From: Moniliella sp. 'wahieum'
Taxonomy: Eukaryota; Basidiomycota; Moniliellomycetes; Moniliellales; Moniliellaceae
Direction of reading: 5' to 3'
Assembly (NCBI GenBank): GCA_003971905.1
Contig: RSEE01000063.1
Coordinates: 310,001 to 374,000 of the forward strand
Length of the DNA: 64,000 nt
The position numbers were made by a program, and so were the translations under genes. The stretch's first letter is position 1, and the number at the start of each line of letters is the position of its first letter. The notes beneath the pieces were generated by a model. That model was not told where the DNA came from. It saw nothing but the letters and a program-made list of their open reading frames with translations, and did no database searches. Of the stretch, positions 33,803-45,718 are shown one piece after another.

Positions 33803-35632
33803 ATGCTCCCTTATCCTGAAAACGACCTGTTCTTGCATGGCGCCCATTCTGGAGAATTTGCCTCATCCTCGTCTGGACTTCATCAACCGTATCTGGGGGC
33901 CGGCACTTCTAATTCCTTCTCCCGGTTCTTAAGCCCAAATGATACAGCGATTGGTCAGAAAAATCCGCAGGCAATTCACCAAGCGTCTACCTCTCCATCT
34001 TCGGGGGTTGGTCCCACTTCCAGGAGCCCCACTTGGTCTTCTGCAGTTATCCGCTCCATGAACGAAAGCCAGGGGAACCACTTGCTCCACGGAGAGAATC
34101 AGAAGGGGAGAATGAGTTCCTGTACTATTTCGGACGCTTCTGTGGGGAATATTCCCAGCGGAGGACAGAACGGACAACCTTCAAACATTGAAGTTACTAA
34201 CGAATTGAGCATTTCGTGGGTGACCTTTCTTCTACGCTTCAGGAAGAGGATCTGGTGAATCATTTCCTGAACCCACCTGCGTGGCCGTCCGGCCATCCTT
34301 GTTTAGTGGCACACGGCCATAACCACTCCCACAAGGCACAGCACGAGCTGAACCAGGCTGAGATTGGCCCTGCTCCGTTCACTGGCATCAAAGGAGCCAA
34401 AGTAAGTTTCATATCCCTTGTATGAAGGATTATGACGAGCTGATTGGGTTTCCACAGATCATGACCGATCCCGTAACCAACGCTTCTCGTGGATTTGGTT
34501 TCGTACGGTTCTACAATACGCAGGAGGCCCAAAGGGCTTTGGTTGAGATGAACGGAGTCCTGATCACTCCAGCAGATGGGCGTTCGCCAGCACGGCCTCT
34601 GCGTGTTTGCCCTGCTACCGCTAAGAGCAAGGGTCAATCTCCTACTGGACATTACTCTGGGAGCGCCAAGTTGAACTCTGGAAAGGCAGCAGTACCAGGG
34701 GGGACGCAAAATTTGCGTTCTTCCCCACCTTCCATTTCTTCGTTCACGCGTGATTATTCCAATGGCGAACCTCAACCGTTCTCATCAATCCTTATGGACA
34801 AGACGAGTCAACAAGCTGCCAATCAGGCGGCTAACGCCGCGAGCGCTTCAGACCCTCGCATTACCACCGTCTTTGTTGGAGGGTTGTCGTCCTTGGTGTC
34901 AGAGGCTACACTGAGGACCTTTTTCGCACCATTTGGGGAAATCTCATACGTTAAGATTCCCCCTGGAAGGGATGTGGTTTCGTCGCATTCCTTCGCAAGT
35001 CGGAGGCGCAAAATGCCATCGACAAGCTCCAAGGGTTTCGTTTGGCAGGATCCAGCATCCGACTCAGTTGGGGGCGGAGCCAGGGAGACAAAGCGGCAGC
35101 TGCGGCTGCAGCGGCCGCAGCCTCTGACTTCCCCAATGCAGCACCAAATCACGTTAGCCATCACGTTACCCAGTTGGCCGCCCGCTATGGTCTCACGGGT
35201 CTTTCCACCACCCAACTTACTCAGCTGCAAGAGCTTATCCGCTTTGTCCATGGCGAAGCCTGCAACGGTAATAATGTCCTGGACCCTATGCACCCTGCAG
35301 GCTCTCCGTTGGGTGGTGCGGATATGATGGGCATTGCACAGGATGCGTCTGGGGCATATGCGCGGTCTTCTAGTGATGGATCGATACCTATGCATCCAAC
35401 TCTTTCTCAAACTGGGTTGCAAGAAGGAAACGCCTCATACAACGCCTTATCGACATCGTCCTTGTTGATTGGACAAAACCATCCCCATACCGCATCGTAT
35501 TCTTCACTCAGTCCTCCCAAAGCTCTCGCTCGCTGGGGAGATTACGACTTGGCTGGCCCTTGGAGCAACGGACCCGAGTCATCACTTTTTGGTGGTTTAC
35601 CTCGGGCGCAGTCTCCTCTGTTCTCTCTCTGA
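33803..35632 (+). CDS. Nam8/Csx1/RBP45-type RNA-binding protein with RRM domains
   Basis: Cytoplasmic or nuclear RNA-binding protein of the family of yeast Nam8/Ngr1, fission yeast Csx1 and plant RBP45/47, which act in U1 snRNP function or mRNA stability. The second RRM of the family starts at FVGDLSSTLQEEDLVNHFL (about 34,214), is split by an intron at 34,402-34,457 (GTAAGT...CACAG) and contains RNP1 RGFGFVRF (about 34,490). The third RRM has RNP2 VFVGGLSSLVSEATLRTFF (about 34,868) and RNP1 KGCGFVAF (about 34,972, reached after a one-base shift), ending IRLSWGRSQGDK. A run of about 11 alanines follows at 35,094-35,126, then a Ser/Gly/Met-rich tail to TGA 35,630-35,632. The first RRM should lie in 33,830-34,200, but frame breaks hide it; DFINRIWG in another frame near 33,880 is suggestive. 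The start at 33,803 is therefore provisional. Confidence 0.85.
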
Positions 35633-38595
35633 AGAGAACCGGCAGTGATACGCAAGGCGAACGCGGTTCAGCCATGTATATGTTCGTTCAAAGGACAGAC
35701 ATACCAAGTGCAGCAACCTATCCTCGTGCGTTCGTTTACATCGGTCATGTTTGATCGATCACAGCCATTTTCTTTTCTTGTACCATCATGGTTTTGGATG
35801 CGGTCTACTATATCAGAGAGTATTAACGCATCTCATCACTGCATCACACCATTTTTAAATCGCCGAGTTTTTGTCCCTCTGTTTTTCATGCACCCCTCCC
35901 CACACCAATGCGGACTCTCTTGGTTTCTCGCTTGTTGTGGAATAAGCTTGCTCTTTGCTTTTTGTGGTTTCTTTAGCCAATGTTATCTCGCGCAAATTCA
36001 TCGCTCTCGTATATGGTACCGCAACACACCATCTTCCCCTTACCTGCTGATTTTTGCTATATCCATTCTATATGTTATTGGCTCCATCCTCAATCTGGGC
36101 GTGTTACTTAGCTCAAAGGCATAGTGTCCAGCAACGGCACGCGCAACGGGTGCCTTTGTACAACACACAACCTTGCGACAAAATACAAAGATATATGCGT
36201 GCGTTGAACGTCACTTGTGTATCAAAAAACACAGGCGTTTCAGTTCCAAAACCTGACCCTCACAGTATACAGAAAGCATAAATCAGTTCTTTCATATATT
36301 AGGTTCTGACATCGATGCCAGATGACACCCCATTGAGGCCATGATCTGCGTGACCTATACATGACTTGTGTATAATCAGAACCGCGAGAGGAAGAAGGCC
36401 TCTGTTTGACGACGTCGTGATTCATCTCTCCACATATCCAATTGACGTTGTCTATCTCTGCCTCTTTTTCCTTCTCTTATCAGAAGAGAATATATATATT
36501 TAAGCGGTTGAGCTGCACATCCACCTTATACAACATGCAGCATGTCAGCTAGATGACTCCACACTGAGAGACATACATGGATTTTTTTTGCATATACGTT
36601 AATTATGCTGCTCCTGTGACGGGGTTGCTGGCTTCCCAGGGGGAGACCTTCCCTGCCCATCGGGGCAAGACTCACGGAGGACTGAACGCGTTTCATATCT
36701 AAAATCCAAGGAGCACTGGTGTGAACATTGGAGGGTCGCGAGTAGTGCTTTACTGTTCGTAGGGCAGAGTCAGGCAGTGTCCGCGGGAGGTTGCACGTTA
36801 GGGGCCGGACGAGAAAGCGGGCAGTCCCGATGGACGAGGGAGGGCAAGCGAGCTGATTGGAAAGGTGGCTCTTATAGAGTGGAGTTTGCCTAGAAGAAGG
36901 TGAAGGGGAAGGGAAAGGAAGGAATCAGAACGGTGGGCGGCTTGGGCTATCACAATTGCATCTAAGAACAGGCAGGTTTATAGAAGGGATCGAAAGGAGA
37001 AACAAAGGGAAGATCAACAGGTCTACAGCAGAAAAGGAAACGAGTCAAAGGGGAGAAGTGAAGACCAAGCGCGAGAGAAGCACGAAGTGGGAGACGAGGC
37101 GAGAGTCAAGGGCAAAGCGCACCGACGACGAGAAACGAGGCGAGAGAGCGAGTCCAATTCATGTGTAGTGTTTTGGATTTTAGACGAGCGCGAGCGGAGA
37201 AGAGACGATTTGTTATGGATTGTAGTAGATGTGCTGATAATCCTAGTCACGGGAGGGAAAAGGATAGCAAAAACTTGAGTAGTGATAGGAAGAGAAGGCG
37301 AGAAGGGGGAGCGACGATGAGGAAGTGGAGGTGGCGCGACCTAATCGTCGCCTTGTGACAGCCTTATTATGTACCGTTGAGGTTTTTATCGACCATAGTA
37401 TATATAGGGTATGAAAATGGATTATAATACGCCAGGTGAAGCTCATGGTTGTGTTAGGGTGTATGGGTCGTTGAGAGCCTCGTCGTCTCCTCTCTATCTG
37501 TCGTGAGTGCCAGGTGAAGGAATGGATATGTCATTTTTCCTCACTCTTCAGCGACTTCATCTCGTGTAGTAGATACGACCGTTTTGTTTTGGTATACACT
37601 GTACAGGGCATAATATATCTTGAGCGTTAATGGCTGATGTCGCAGTCCCAACACTTTTGTTCCTTCGCCCCGGTCGGCGAATAAGTGATCTCATCAACAG
37701 AGACCTTGACACTTTCTGGAAGCATGGCATCAGCAAAACACCTGTGGTCGAAAGAAATCTGGACGTGATGCACTGTTGACCCAGGGCCAAAAGGAACACA
37801 GCCAAAAGGCTAGCCACCTCCGTGGTCACACAAGGTCCCACTAATCTTCTTCATCCCATTCGGGCATCCAGTACCACTTCTTCTCTCCTTCTTCCTCTCC
37901 TTCTGGGTTCGACCCAGCTCCGCTCTTCTCCTCTACTATGATATAATACTACATAACTGCACTTAAGGGCACCACTCCATTGGGAACGTGGATCACTATA
38001 TGTGCCTATGTCATAGGCGTGTTTAAGGGCATATATTGTTGACGGAGGTGCCCCCACAAAGATACATACAAATCCTGATGATCGATGTTGGTAGACCACA
38101 GACGGGGGGCTCCCCTAGGCTCCCGGAACAAAGATGGCCACAGTACACAGTTATAGTAGCGCATATATCACACAGCATAATATACGCATCATGAAAAACC
38201 CCTCTGCATCACGCTCTCATAGTTCCTCAACGTTACATCAAAAACGTTTTCAACACTCTCTTCTACTGATTTGAGCCGAACGAAAAACGTGATTCTAAGG
38301 AAGAGAGAAACACGTTATGCTGGAGAAAATTACGGACACAGGCTTATATATAGCCCAGGGTATAATATAGCAGAGGGAACGTCCGGGAAGATATATAAGA
38401 AGGACGACGGCTTTGCTGGTGATCTGGACAGCGACGCAACGTCTATATTTACACTTTTTTTGGCGACCAATGCAGCAATAACAAGAGAAGTATGCAAGTA
38501 TGCCCCCAGTGTGCCTCCTGGATGCAACTCCTATGGTAGGGTGAGAGATAAAGGAAATGTAGGGTATGCATGCAGAACCTTGAGGACGATGCTGT

Positions 38596-39050
38596 TGACG
38601 ATGATCCTCCGGCTCTTAGTCGGTAATAGACCAGGCTCGCTCGGTTCCATTGGCTTCCACACGCGCGGGTATCGTCCCAGCGAGTGTTGAGTCTGCCCCC
38701 CTGATGTGCCCTGCATAATCGCTTCCCGTATATCTCACTTGCCCTGTGCCTAGTCCGGCCTCCTTTTGAATTCATATCATGACAGAGCTTAAGGCTGGGA
38801 CAGGGGGAACGCTACGTCTAAACCGAACCGTTCATCTTGCGGGGGTTTTTGAAAGCGCCACTAAGGTCAAGGAACCAGGGGGATCTCGCTAGGATATCAG
38901 GACCCTCCGGCTCTCGCCATCCGGTCCCGTACCCTAGGAAGCGCGTGTGGGCACGGACGAACGTGGTTGACAGGCCTCCTTTTATAATTAGATGCCTCTG
39001 CGCCCATACCCAACTCTGGCTCCAATCCATCACCTTCTCCTCATCATTCT
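38596..39050 (+). repeat. LTR-like repeat interrupted by a 205-bp insertion
   Basis: Left part 38,596-38,767 and right part 38,973-39,050 together match the uninterrupted copy at 28,769-28,970. Full element ends and any coding body are not recognisable, so LTR is a description of appearance (a TATATATA box upstream, promoter-like) rather than proof. Confidence 0.7.
38768..38972 (-). mobile_element. 205-bp SINE-like insertion with 11-bp target-site duplication
   Basis: Flanked by GGCCTCCTTTT at 38,757-38,767 and again at 38,973-38,983. The element has no terminal inverted repeats. Its sense strand is minus: it begins TGTCAACCACGTTCG and ends CTCTGTCATGATATGAATTC next to the TTTT side of the target. 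A T-run target with a variable-length duplication is the signature of target-primed reverse transcription. Possible weak pol III boxes (TGGCGAGAGCCGG and GGTTCCTTGACC) are about 40 bases apart, but I would not rely on them. Related copies are at 20,321, 30,404, 30,555, 42,727 and 54,651. Confidence 0.8.
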
Positions 39051-39540
39051 GCGCGCTGAGACTCAGCGCGCTCAACCGGCTTCCTAGGCCAACAGGTGTC
39101 ACATGTCACCGGTCACCAGCGGCGACACAACCGAACGAGAAAACCCAATATTTTTTGCCTTTTTGTGCGACAGCGGGGTGCACGCGCGAGTAGTACTTAG
39201 TAGCCGTGCATATATAGATGCGGCCGCGGTTGCCCGTCTAGGTACGTAGGGGCGCTGAATAAACCATATCCCCTAAGAAGGCCCAAGTGGGGGGTGAACG
39301 TGTGAACGCAGCGTTACATCCGTACGAAGACAACTAATACTAATATTGATTGCAGCGCGCACAAGACGCACTCCACATCAGTTGTTTTACTGCGCTTACT
39401 GCACCGAGGGAACAGCATCGTAAGCGTAACCCTTGAAGCTTGAAGCTTGCGGTGTGGAGCAAAGCTTCTTACAACATACGCCGCTATAGCGGCCGTCTAA
39501 GGATGCAACAGTCCGGATATACGGTCCAATACAAAGAGAA

Positions 39541-39558
39541 GTGACTAGTGACGCGTGA
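39541..39558 (+). repeat. Mixed heptamer array (CTAG then CGCG)
   Basis: TGA-CTAG-TGA-CGCG-TGA at exact 7-bp spacing, changing tetramer between adjacent units. Confidence 0.95.
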
Positions 39559-39642
39559 CGACTAGAGGCCAGTGTGACACAAGTGACTGCAGTGACTAGT
39601 ACTAGTAGTACTTCACTAGTACCTAGTATAGCTAGTGGCTAG

Positions 39643-39707
39643 TGATGCATGATGCATGATGTATGATGTATGATGTATGATGATGATGCATGATGTACGA
39701 TGCATGT
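39643..39707 (+). repeat. Heptamer array TGATGCA/TGATGTA
   Basis: Two TGATGCA units, three TGATGTA units, then TGATGA and further TGCA-containing units. It shows single-base drift from the palindromic tetramer TGCA to TGTA. Confidence 0.95.
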
Positions 39708-40902
39708 TGCTAGATGGAATAGCTTCAAGCTTCAAGGATATCGATCGATTGATCGATCGATCATCGATCATCCGGCACAATCGCTAATGTTAGCTTTGAC
39801 GAGTGTGTGTATTATAAAAGTACTTTGCCGAGGTCTTCTGGCCCCTCAGGCCTCAAATTCCTCAAACCGGATCCCTCCCACATATTTTCTCCCTTGTTTC
39901 TCTGTTATATATTGTTTCTGTTATATATAGATCTGGACATAAATCATATGGGGTGCGTTTCGGGAGAAGAGAGATATGATGCAATGCATGATGGGTTTTT
40001 CATCCGTCAACATAACTATGTTGTATGGTGTCGTTAAAATACTGCGAGAAGAGTACTGACTGCCACAGAGTAAGCCCTCTCTTCAGAGGCGGTGCGTGAG
40101 GCGTGAGGCGCGAGGCGTGCGGTGCGGTCAGCACAGGTGCCTGCTCTGCATTCTTTTTCTCCAACAACACCAACACATTAGTTAAAGAACAGATTCAGCC
40201 ATATCTATGGTACATCATTGCATCACCATCTTTGTACGCCTACCAAAATGGCATTGTCAGTGTTACGAAAGGGTGGAGATTATCGATCGATTTAAAGAGA
40301 GAAAAGTCCGTTAGGGACAGAGCATATATATGGGTGAGTCGCATACATATAACAGCGCCAGAGATGATGTGTGAACAGCTACATGCATATGGTGGCGTTG
40401 ACAACCTCGCCGAGACCCGACGCTAGAATCCGACGAGAGTTTGGAAGAGTGTCGGGTGTCGGGATCAGACTCGATCATAGTTGTCTGGCCCCCTTGATTT
40501 GTTCTCCACCCTGTTTCCCCCCCTTTGGATTGTGCCCTCTTTTCCTCGTGTGACTTAGCTCGCATTTCTCTTCTCCGAGACATATATATACCCCGCTCTC
40601 TTTCCACAACACTCGATGAATATGATCCCCATCCTTTCCCCCATCCCCTCCTGTTAGGTTTGATCCCACTCACAGCCTTCCGGCTTTCAGCCCAATCGCC
40701 ACCCCCATGTCCGCTGGACACATCTCTCTACCCTTCCCCTCCCCTATACACCACATGTCCGCCGCCGCACACGTGCTATTGCGTCCCACGCGGCCAGCTG
40801 AAGGAGGAGGATAAATGAGGATGTGGTTCTGAAGAGAGGTACAGGAGACTGTGAGAAGGGGAGGGGCCGTATATATAGGCGAGGTTACCAGGAGCAGAGG
40901 GA

Positions 40903-40946
40903 GCGTCCGGGCGGATAAGAGGTTTCATGCCTATCACGCAGGACGG
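40903..40946 (+). repeat. Dispersed repeat fragment, partner of 63-107
   Basis: Shares GTCCGGGCGGATAAG, then ATGCCTATCACGCAGGACGG with the window's left end. A TATATATAGG box lies about 30 bp upstream. Confidence 0.6.
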
Positions 40947-42634
40947 CGTGTGATGATTGGGCATCCCCAACAAGAGACAGCTGGCAGAGGAGAGGGATCT
41001 GAGCCAAAGAGATGTGCTTGATGCGAGGAGCCTCTGATCCTCAGTCAAGCTATAGCTTTTTGAACAGAAGCGAGGCTGTCAACCTCTCGTCTACCCGCGC
41101 CTTTTTAGTTACCCCCGAACCAATCATCCCCAGCGCTGCATGGTGGAACTGTCAGTCCGGAAGCGCCTCCAACCAGAGCCGACAGAATTGGGCCCCCGTC
41201 AACAACTCCACAACATGTTAGCTATTGCCGCCGCCGCTGTCACCGAGCCGGCCACACCCCTACCATCGCCGCCAACGCGCCGTAGATTCTTTTCATTTTC
41301 TTTTACAGTGCGGCCGACTTTGGAGAAAGTTGCAGGGAGAACTGGGGCAAGGGAGAACGTTTAATTGTGACGACGCCACGGTACCTATATGACAGGATTT
41401 TCGGACAAAGATTAGGCATCACGGTGGCCATGCAGCGTATGAGATTTTGGATGAAGACAGTTTGAGGGCTTTTTGTCCTCTTCATTCTGTACACGCGTGT
41501 TGAACACGAGAGGGACCCACAATTCGAGAGGAGTGGCGCGTGGTCCTTAGTTCTCGCTTGGGAGATGATCTTTGTTCACGGTTGTGGCTTCGGGAAAAGG
41601 CCGCGGTCTGTGAGGCATGACATATATGCCTAAAAGATTAATGGTATTACGTATCTATTAATGGTGGTACTGTATACTCTTCAGACCAAAACATACTTAT
41701 TAACCATCGCCTGATTCGCTTCATTTAGTTGGAGAACGAACGGAATGATGAGAGTTGTGATGATCGAGATGGACGCTTTCTTCTGTACGGAGTTTCGACG
41801 GATTCTAGGGGAGACGACAATTCCCGGGGTAAGAAGGACGATAACTTTGAAGACAAGGTCATGAGAGCCAGTGTGGAGCCCGTGCCTATTCGGATGATAG
41901 TGTAGCGACGCAAGTATGCCAGAACGCAAGCGAGACACAACAGTCTCTACGATGCAGACAGCGAATACAGCGGAGAGAGGGGGGGAGTATTGAGTATAAG
42001 CGGGAGCGGGATACAGGTGGAGGTAAGGCAAATACAGGCGTTGCTACGAGAAGAAAACAAAAGCTTCTGAGTAGGTAAGCTAACTGAAGAAGGCCTAGCC
42101 AGCCACGTGGCAACAATAGGATGCGGCTGCCTCCTTTGTACCAGTATATTGCGCCCCACACGCGTGTGTTGAACGTTGAGAGGCCATAATCAACAAAGCC
42201 AATGCCTGTCTTATCATCACTTTCGTATAGCCCCCCCCACTACGGATGCGAGCACGATGCCACCCGCCAAAATCTTGGAGCTCAGCCTGTGAGCGACAAG
42301 CAGGTTCAGGTTGTGGTCACCAGCTTCGTACTCCAATGTGGTCTGATGCTACCGCTTGGGCACAACTCAGTGGCTATTAGGACCCGCACTCACAATCCCA
42401 TCCAAAAGTTTGATTTTTGCCACGTTTTACACGAAACTGTTCGGGAACCGATCTTCAGGCCCCATGTTCCGACGTACTGCGCTCCATCCCGGACACCGAC
42501 ATTCTCAACGAGTGGGTTCGGGAGGATGAGGACAAATGCGTTTGGGGAGGAAGGACATCATATACGTACGGATTTTACCGAGTAGTGATGCTAGTGATGC
42601 ATGATGGGACCAGGAGTGCCCGGGAGATCAGGAA

Positions 42635-42660
42635 TGAAGCTTGAAGCTTGAAGCTTGAAG
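42635..42660 (+). repeat. 7-bp array, unit TGAAGCT
   Basis: Three and a half perfect units of TGAAGCT. It is close to a TGATGCATGATGG piece at 42,597 and to copy E of the 205-bp family. Confidence 0.95.
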
Positions 42661-42726
42661 GCGGATCACACACCTTGAGGGAGAGTCCTGAATTCGGAGG
42701 TGCAATATAATGATACCAGCCATTAT

Positions 42727-42840
42727 CCCCCTGGTTCCTTGACCCTGGTGGTGCCCCCAAGTAACCCCCGCAAGATGAACGGTTAGGATTAGACGTAGCG
42801 TTCCCCCTGTGCCAGCCTTAAGCTCTGCCAATGACATGGA
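42727..42840 (+). repeat. 205-bp repeat family, partial copy E (3' half)
   Basis: CCCCCTGGTTCCTTGACC, then CCCCCGCAAGATGAACGGTT, TAGCGTTCCCCCTG and CTTAAGCTCTGCCAATGACA match the sense strand of the 38,768-38,972 insertion. The 5' half is missing. Confidence 0.85.
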
Positions 42841-44423
42841 ATCAGTGACGCGGAGGGGTCATACAAAATGTCACACGGGAGCCACACATGCTACTAGCTT
42901 CCAAGTATTTTCGCGAGACGGTAACGTTTTTTGGTAGCTAAAGGTTTTAGGCCGTTAGGCGTTATGACCCTGAGACCCGAGGGCCTGAGAGTAGCTGGTA
43001 ACCGGTACAACTGGTAACCGAAAACGGCAACTGCCTAATAAGGCTAGCAACTGGTATATATATAACCTGTGACATGTGATAACTCGATAACCCTAGTGGC
43101 TTGTGGGCATATGCGACTTGTAACGTTGACATAGTGGTGTGTGATTCTGTAGTACGGGGTGGCGACAGCGAATGTGGTGGGCGCAGCGATCTTCCAGCAG
43201 CGCAGCAGCTTGGGACGAGGCGGGGGGGCGGGGCTTGTGGGGCTAACATGCAACAACAGGCCGATGATTAAGGAGGCGCTGAGGGGTGACCTCACCGGTC
43301 AGCTGAGGCCTGAGAATCTGAGAGCGCTGAGGCGCGGAGGCTCAAATCCAGCATGCACATGGCGTGCTGTGAGCCTCAGAGCCTCAATATGCTGGACGAG
43401 CCGCAGACCTCTCGCTTCGTGTGGAACACGCTATGGCGATGATCGCTGAGCGATGAGCGATCGATGAGCGTTGTCTGTGAGCCATGCGACATGCGACATG
43501 CGAGCGGAATCATCGTCTTATCACCACTCTCGTCTGGGATTGTAGATTCCGGGGGGATCGCGGCGCGTCGGAGAGAAAGGACGATGAAGCTTGAAGCTTG
43601 GAGAGGGTGTGCTGTCGCCAATGCATCCTACGCCCACCGCCCCCAGCCTGGGAGAGGCACATAGGCCAGCACCTAGCACCTAGGCCGTAGACTTCTCCTA
43701 CTTGCGCAAACACACCTAGCGCTTTGCAGAGCGAGCTCCCTACAAACTGCTCCGCCGAGGCCAATAAGGCCGGTGGTTGGGGGCTTGAGATTTAGTTGAT
43801 GTTGAATATTGAATCCTCACCGGCCGGTCACCTGAGGCCCAGAGGCCTCAGCCTGATGATCGATGAGGTCGATTGAGATCACCGAGATCATCCTGGTAGG
43901 GACTGGTTCGTTGCTATTTGCGATAGTTACTAGTTACTAGTTACGACTGAGCTCTATAGCTACGAGCACACTCGCGAACTCAGTTGAACGTGTGTACTCC
44001 GTTACAACGCAACACGGCTGAGCAGTGCGTGGTCGACCTGCTAGAGCTCTGTTGGTCGGCGTGTTCAACGTTCAGTGGCATGTTCCTCGGCAACAGATCA
44101 CGCTGCCTCCGTGATGAGGTATGGTCCAGCAGTCAGTTCCGACTTCCGCATCCTCGCCATCTCTTGCCTTACCCGCGTCAAGCTTGGCTGTGGACTGCCA
44201 CCACCACCACCACTCCCTTCGCCCACCCTCGCCAGCATGTCCCGCCTTCATTTGCCTCATCATCTGCCTCATCCTTCGCTGTCAGTCGGTTACCCGCCCC
44301 TGCACCGACACAGAATGAACACACCGCCGAGCACATCACCGAACAGAGGGCGGTGCCATCGTCAGTGACCATGGCACGCTCCCTCCGGTGCCATCGGGTG
44401 CTATGCTTGATCCTTGCCCACAG

Positions 44424-45718
44424 CTAAGTCATTCTCGCTCACTCTCTTCATCGCACCTTCCTCGACCCCCGTACCCGAATGGATGTTTGAAGACGAATAC
44501 CAGGTGGATGTGATCAACCACATGCTCGAGGTGGAGGTACGTGTCTATTCCGGTCTTATGCCCAGTGGATCTGCCGCTAACGACCCCTGTTTTGTGCCTA
44601 CAGGCTGCCGCCATGCCTCAGGTTGCAATGATTGACACTCAGCCTCAAGTTGGGTGGACCATGCGTCGATTCCTGATCGACTTCCTGGTTGAGGTGCACC
44701 TGAATTACAACATGGGCTGCGAGTCAGTTCTGTACCAGGCGGTCAACTTGGTAGATCGCTACATGTCCAAGCGGGTCGTGCTGCGCAAGCACTACCAACT
44801 CATGGCGTGCTGCGCACTTCTCATTGCCAGCAAGTACGACAACGCGAAGCTCACCGACCTTCATTGCAGCACTGCCGCAAATGTGCCAAGACGCGTTCGA
44901 CGACAAATCTTTCATCCAGATGAGCCAGCCATCCTTTTCACCTTGTCCTGGAGACTGGGCCAACCGACAGTGAGCGACTGGATTTCGTTGAAGTGCCAAA
45001 AGCTTCACGATCCTGTGGAGGTTGAATATGTGGCTCATTACTTAGCCCAACTCAGTCTCTACCATCGCGCGCGTTCGTCGGACTCTCTCGGCATCTTTAA
45101 TAGGGGCAGTCCACCCTATTGCTCGGGCGATCTGTGGAATTGAAGGTGCTTCAACCCCAAGCCCTTCTAATACCCCTGCGACGGATAAGTTGGCAGTCGA
45201 CATGTTGAGTCGTCTGGTGATGGATCCTTTGGGCGAGACCTCCTCTTTGCTCATCCAGAAATTTTCTAGTCCCCAGCGGGCCAAGGCAGCGTACCTGGTA
45301 CGGAAGTACGCTGAACGATTGGCGCGTCCGGCCTTGCAACAGCATCTTGTATTGGAACCCTCGCATACTGTTGGGGGTCTCGTCTCGCCTGTACCCTCTG
45401 CCATGGTTCCCACCTCATCCCGTCAATCTTCCATCTCTGCTCTGTCCATGACCTCGAGTGGGAGCTCCATTCCAGCTACCCTGCCAGGAATGTGGACATG
45501 TCCTCGGGCGGCGTCCCTGTTATTGCATCCGGGCATCACCACACGGCTCCATGGATGCTGCCTGCCCCCGCTGCAATGCCTATGCCATCGACGGAGCGCT
45601 TTCCTTCAAAACGCATCCTCCAACCGCTGAAATTCAACCACACCATCTTCACCATCACCGCCACAGCGCGTCGGGTCAAGCCGCTGCACCTGTTGCATTT
45701 CCCCATCAGACGGCCTGA
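44424..45718 (+). CDS. Cyclin (G1/B-type cyclin fold, N- and C-terminal boxes)
   Basis: Regulatory subunit of a cell-cycle cyclin-dependent kinase. WMFEDEYQVDVINHMLEVE (about 44,480) leads into an intron at 44,537-44,603 (GTACGT...CTACAG). Then TMRRFLIDFLVEVHLNYNMG (about 44,660) and AVNLVDRYMSKRVVLRKHYQ with LMACCALLIASKYDNAK (about 44,738-44,850) form the first cyclin box, including the conserved Arg and Lys/Asp surfaces. FDDKSFIQM, AILFTLSWRLGQPTVSDWIS and YVAHYLAQLSLYHRA belong to the linker and second box. A Ser/Thr/Pro-rich tail and a His-rich end (AEIQPHHLHHHRHSASG) close at about 45,718. Single-base shifts are near 44,890, 44,935, 45,070, 45,110 and 45,485. The 5' end is open: an upstream exon in 44,120-44,410 may exist. 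The Cln or Clb subclass is not decided. Confidence 0.88.

Larger units (their letters stand above)
35633..44423. other. Large gene-poor interval with repeats
   Basis: About 8.8 kb without a gene I can support. 35,633-38,100 shows only 3' UTR-like and AT-rich sequence with short unrecognised frames. 38,270-39,070 holds an LTR-like repeat with a nested insertion. 39,430-39,770 and 42,585-43,945 are rich in heptamer arrays. 40,860-41,000 shares a fragment with 63-107 and has a TATATATAGGCGAGG box. 41,000-42,580 has frames of 60-130 residues without recognisable motifs. The final 300 bases may include the cyclin gene's leader or first exon. Confidence 0.55.

Noticed and set aside
36956-37278. Lys/Glu/Arg-rich short frames
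   Set aside because: Purine-rich low-complexity DNA; no start context, no conserved motif, stops in neighbouring frames.
37900-37925. GGTTCGACC as a tRNA B box
   Set aside because: No matching A box or cloverleaf within 60 bases upstream.
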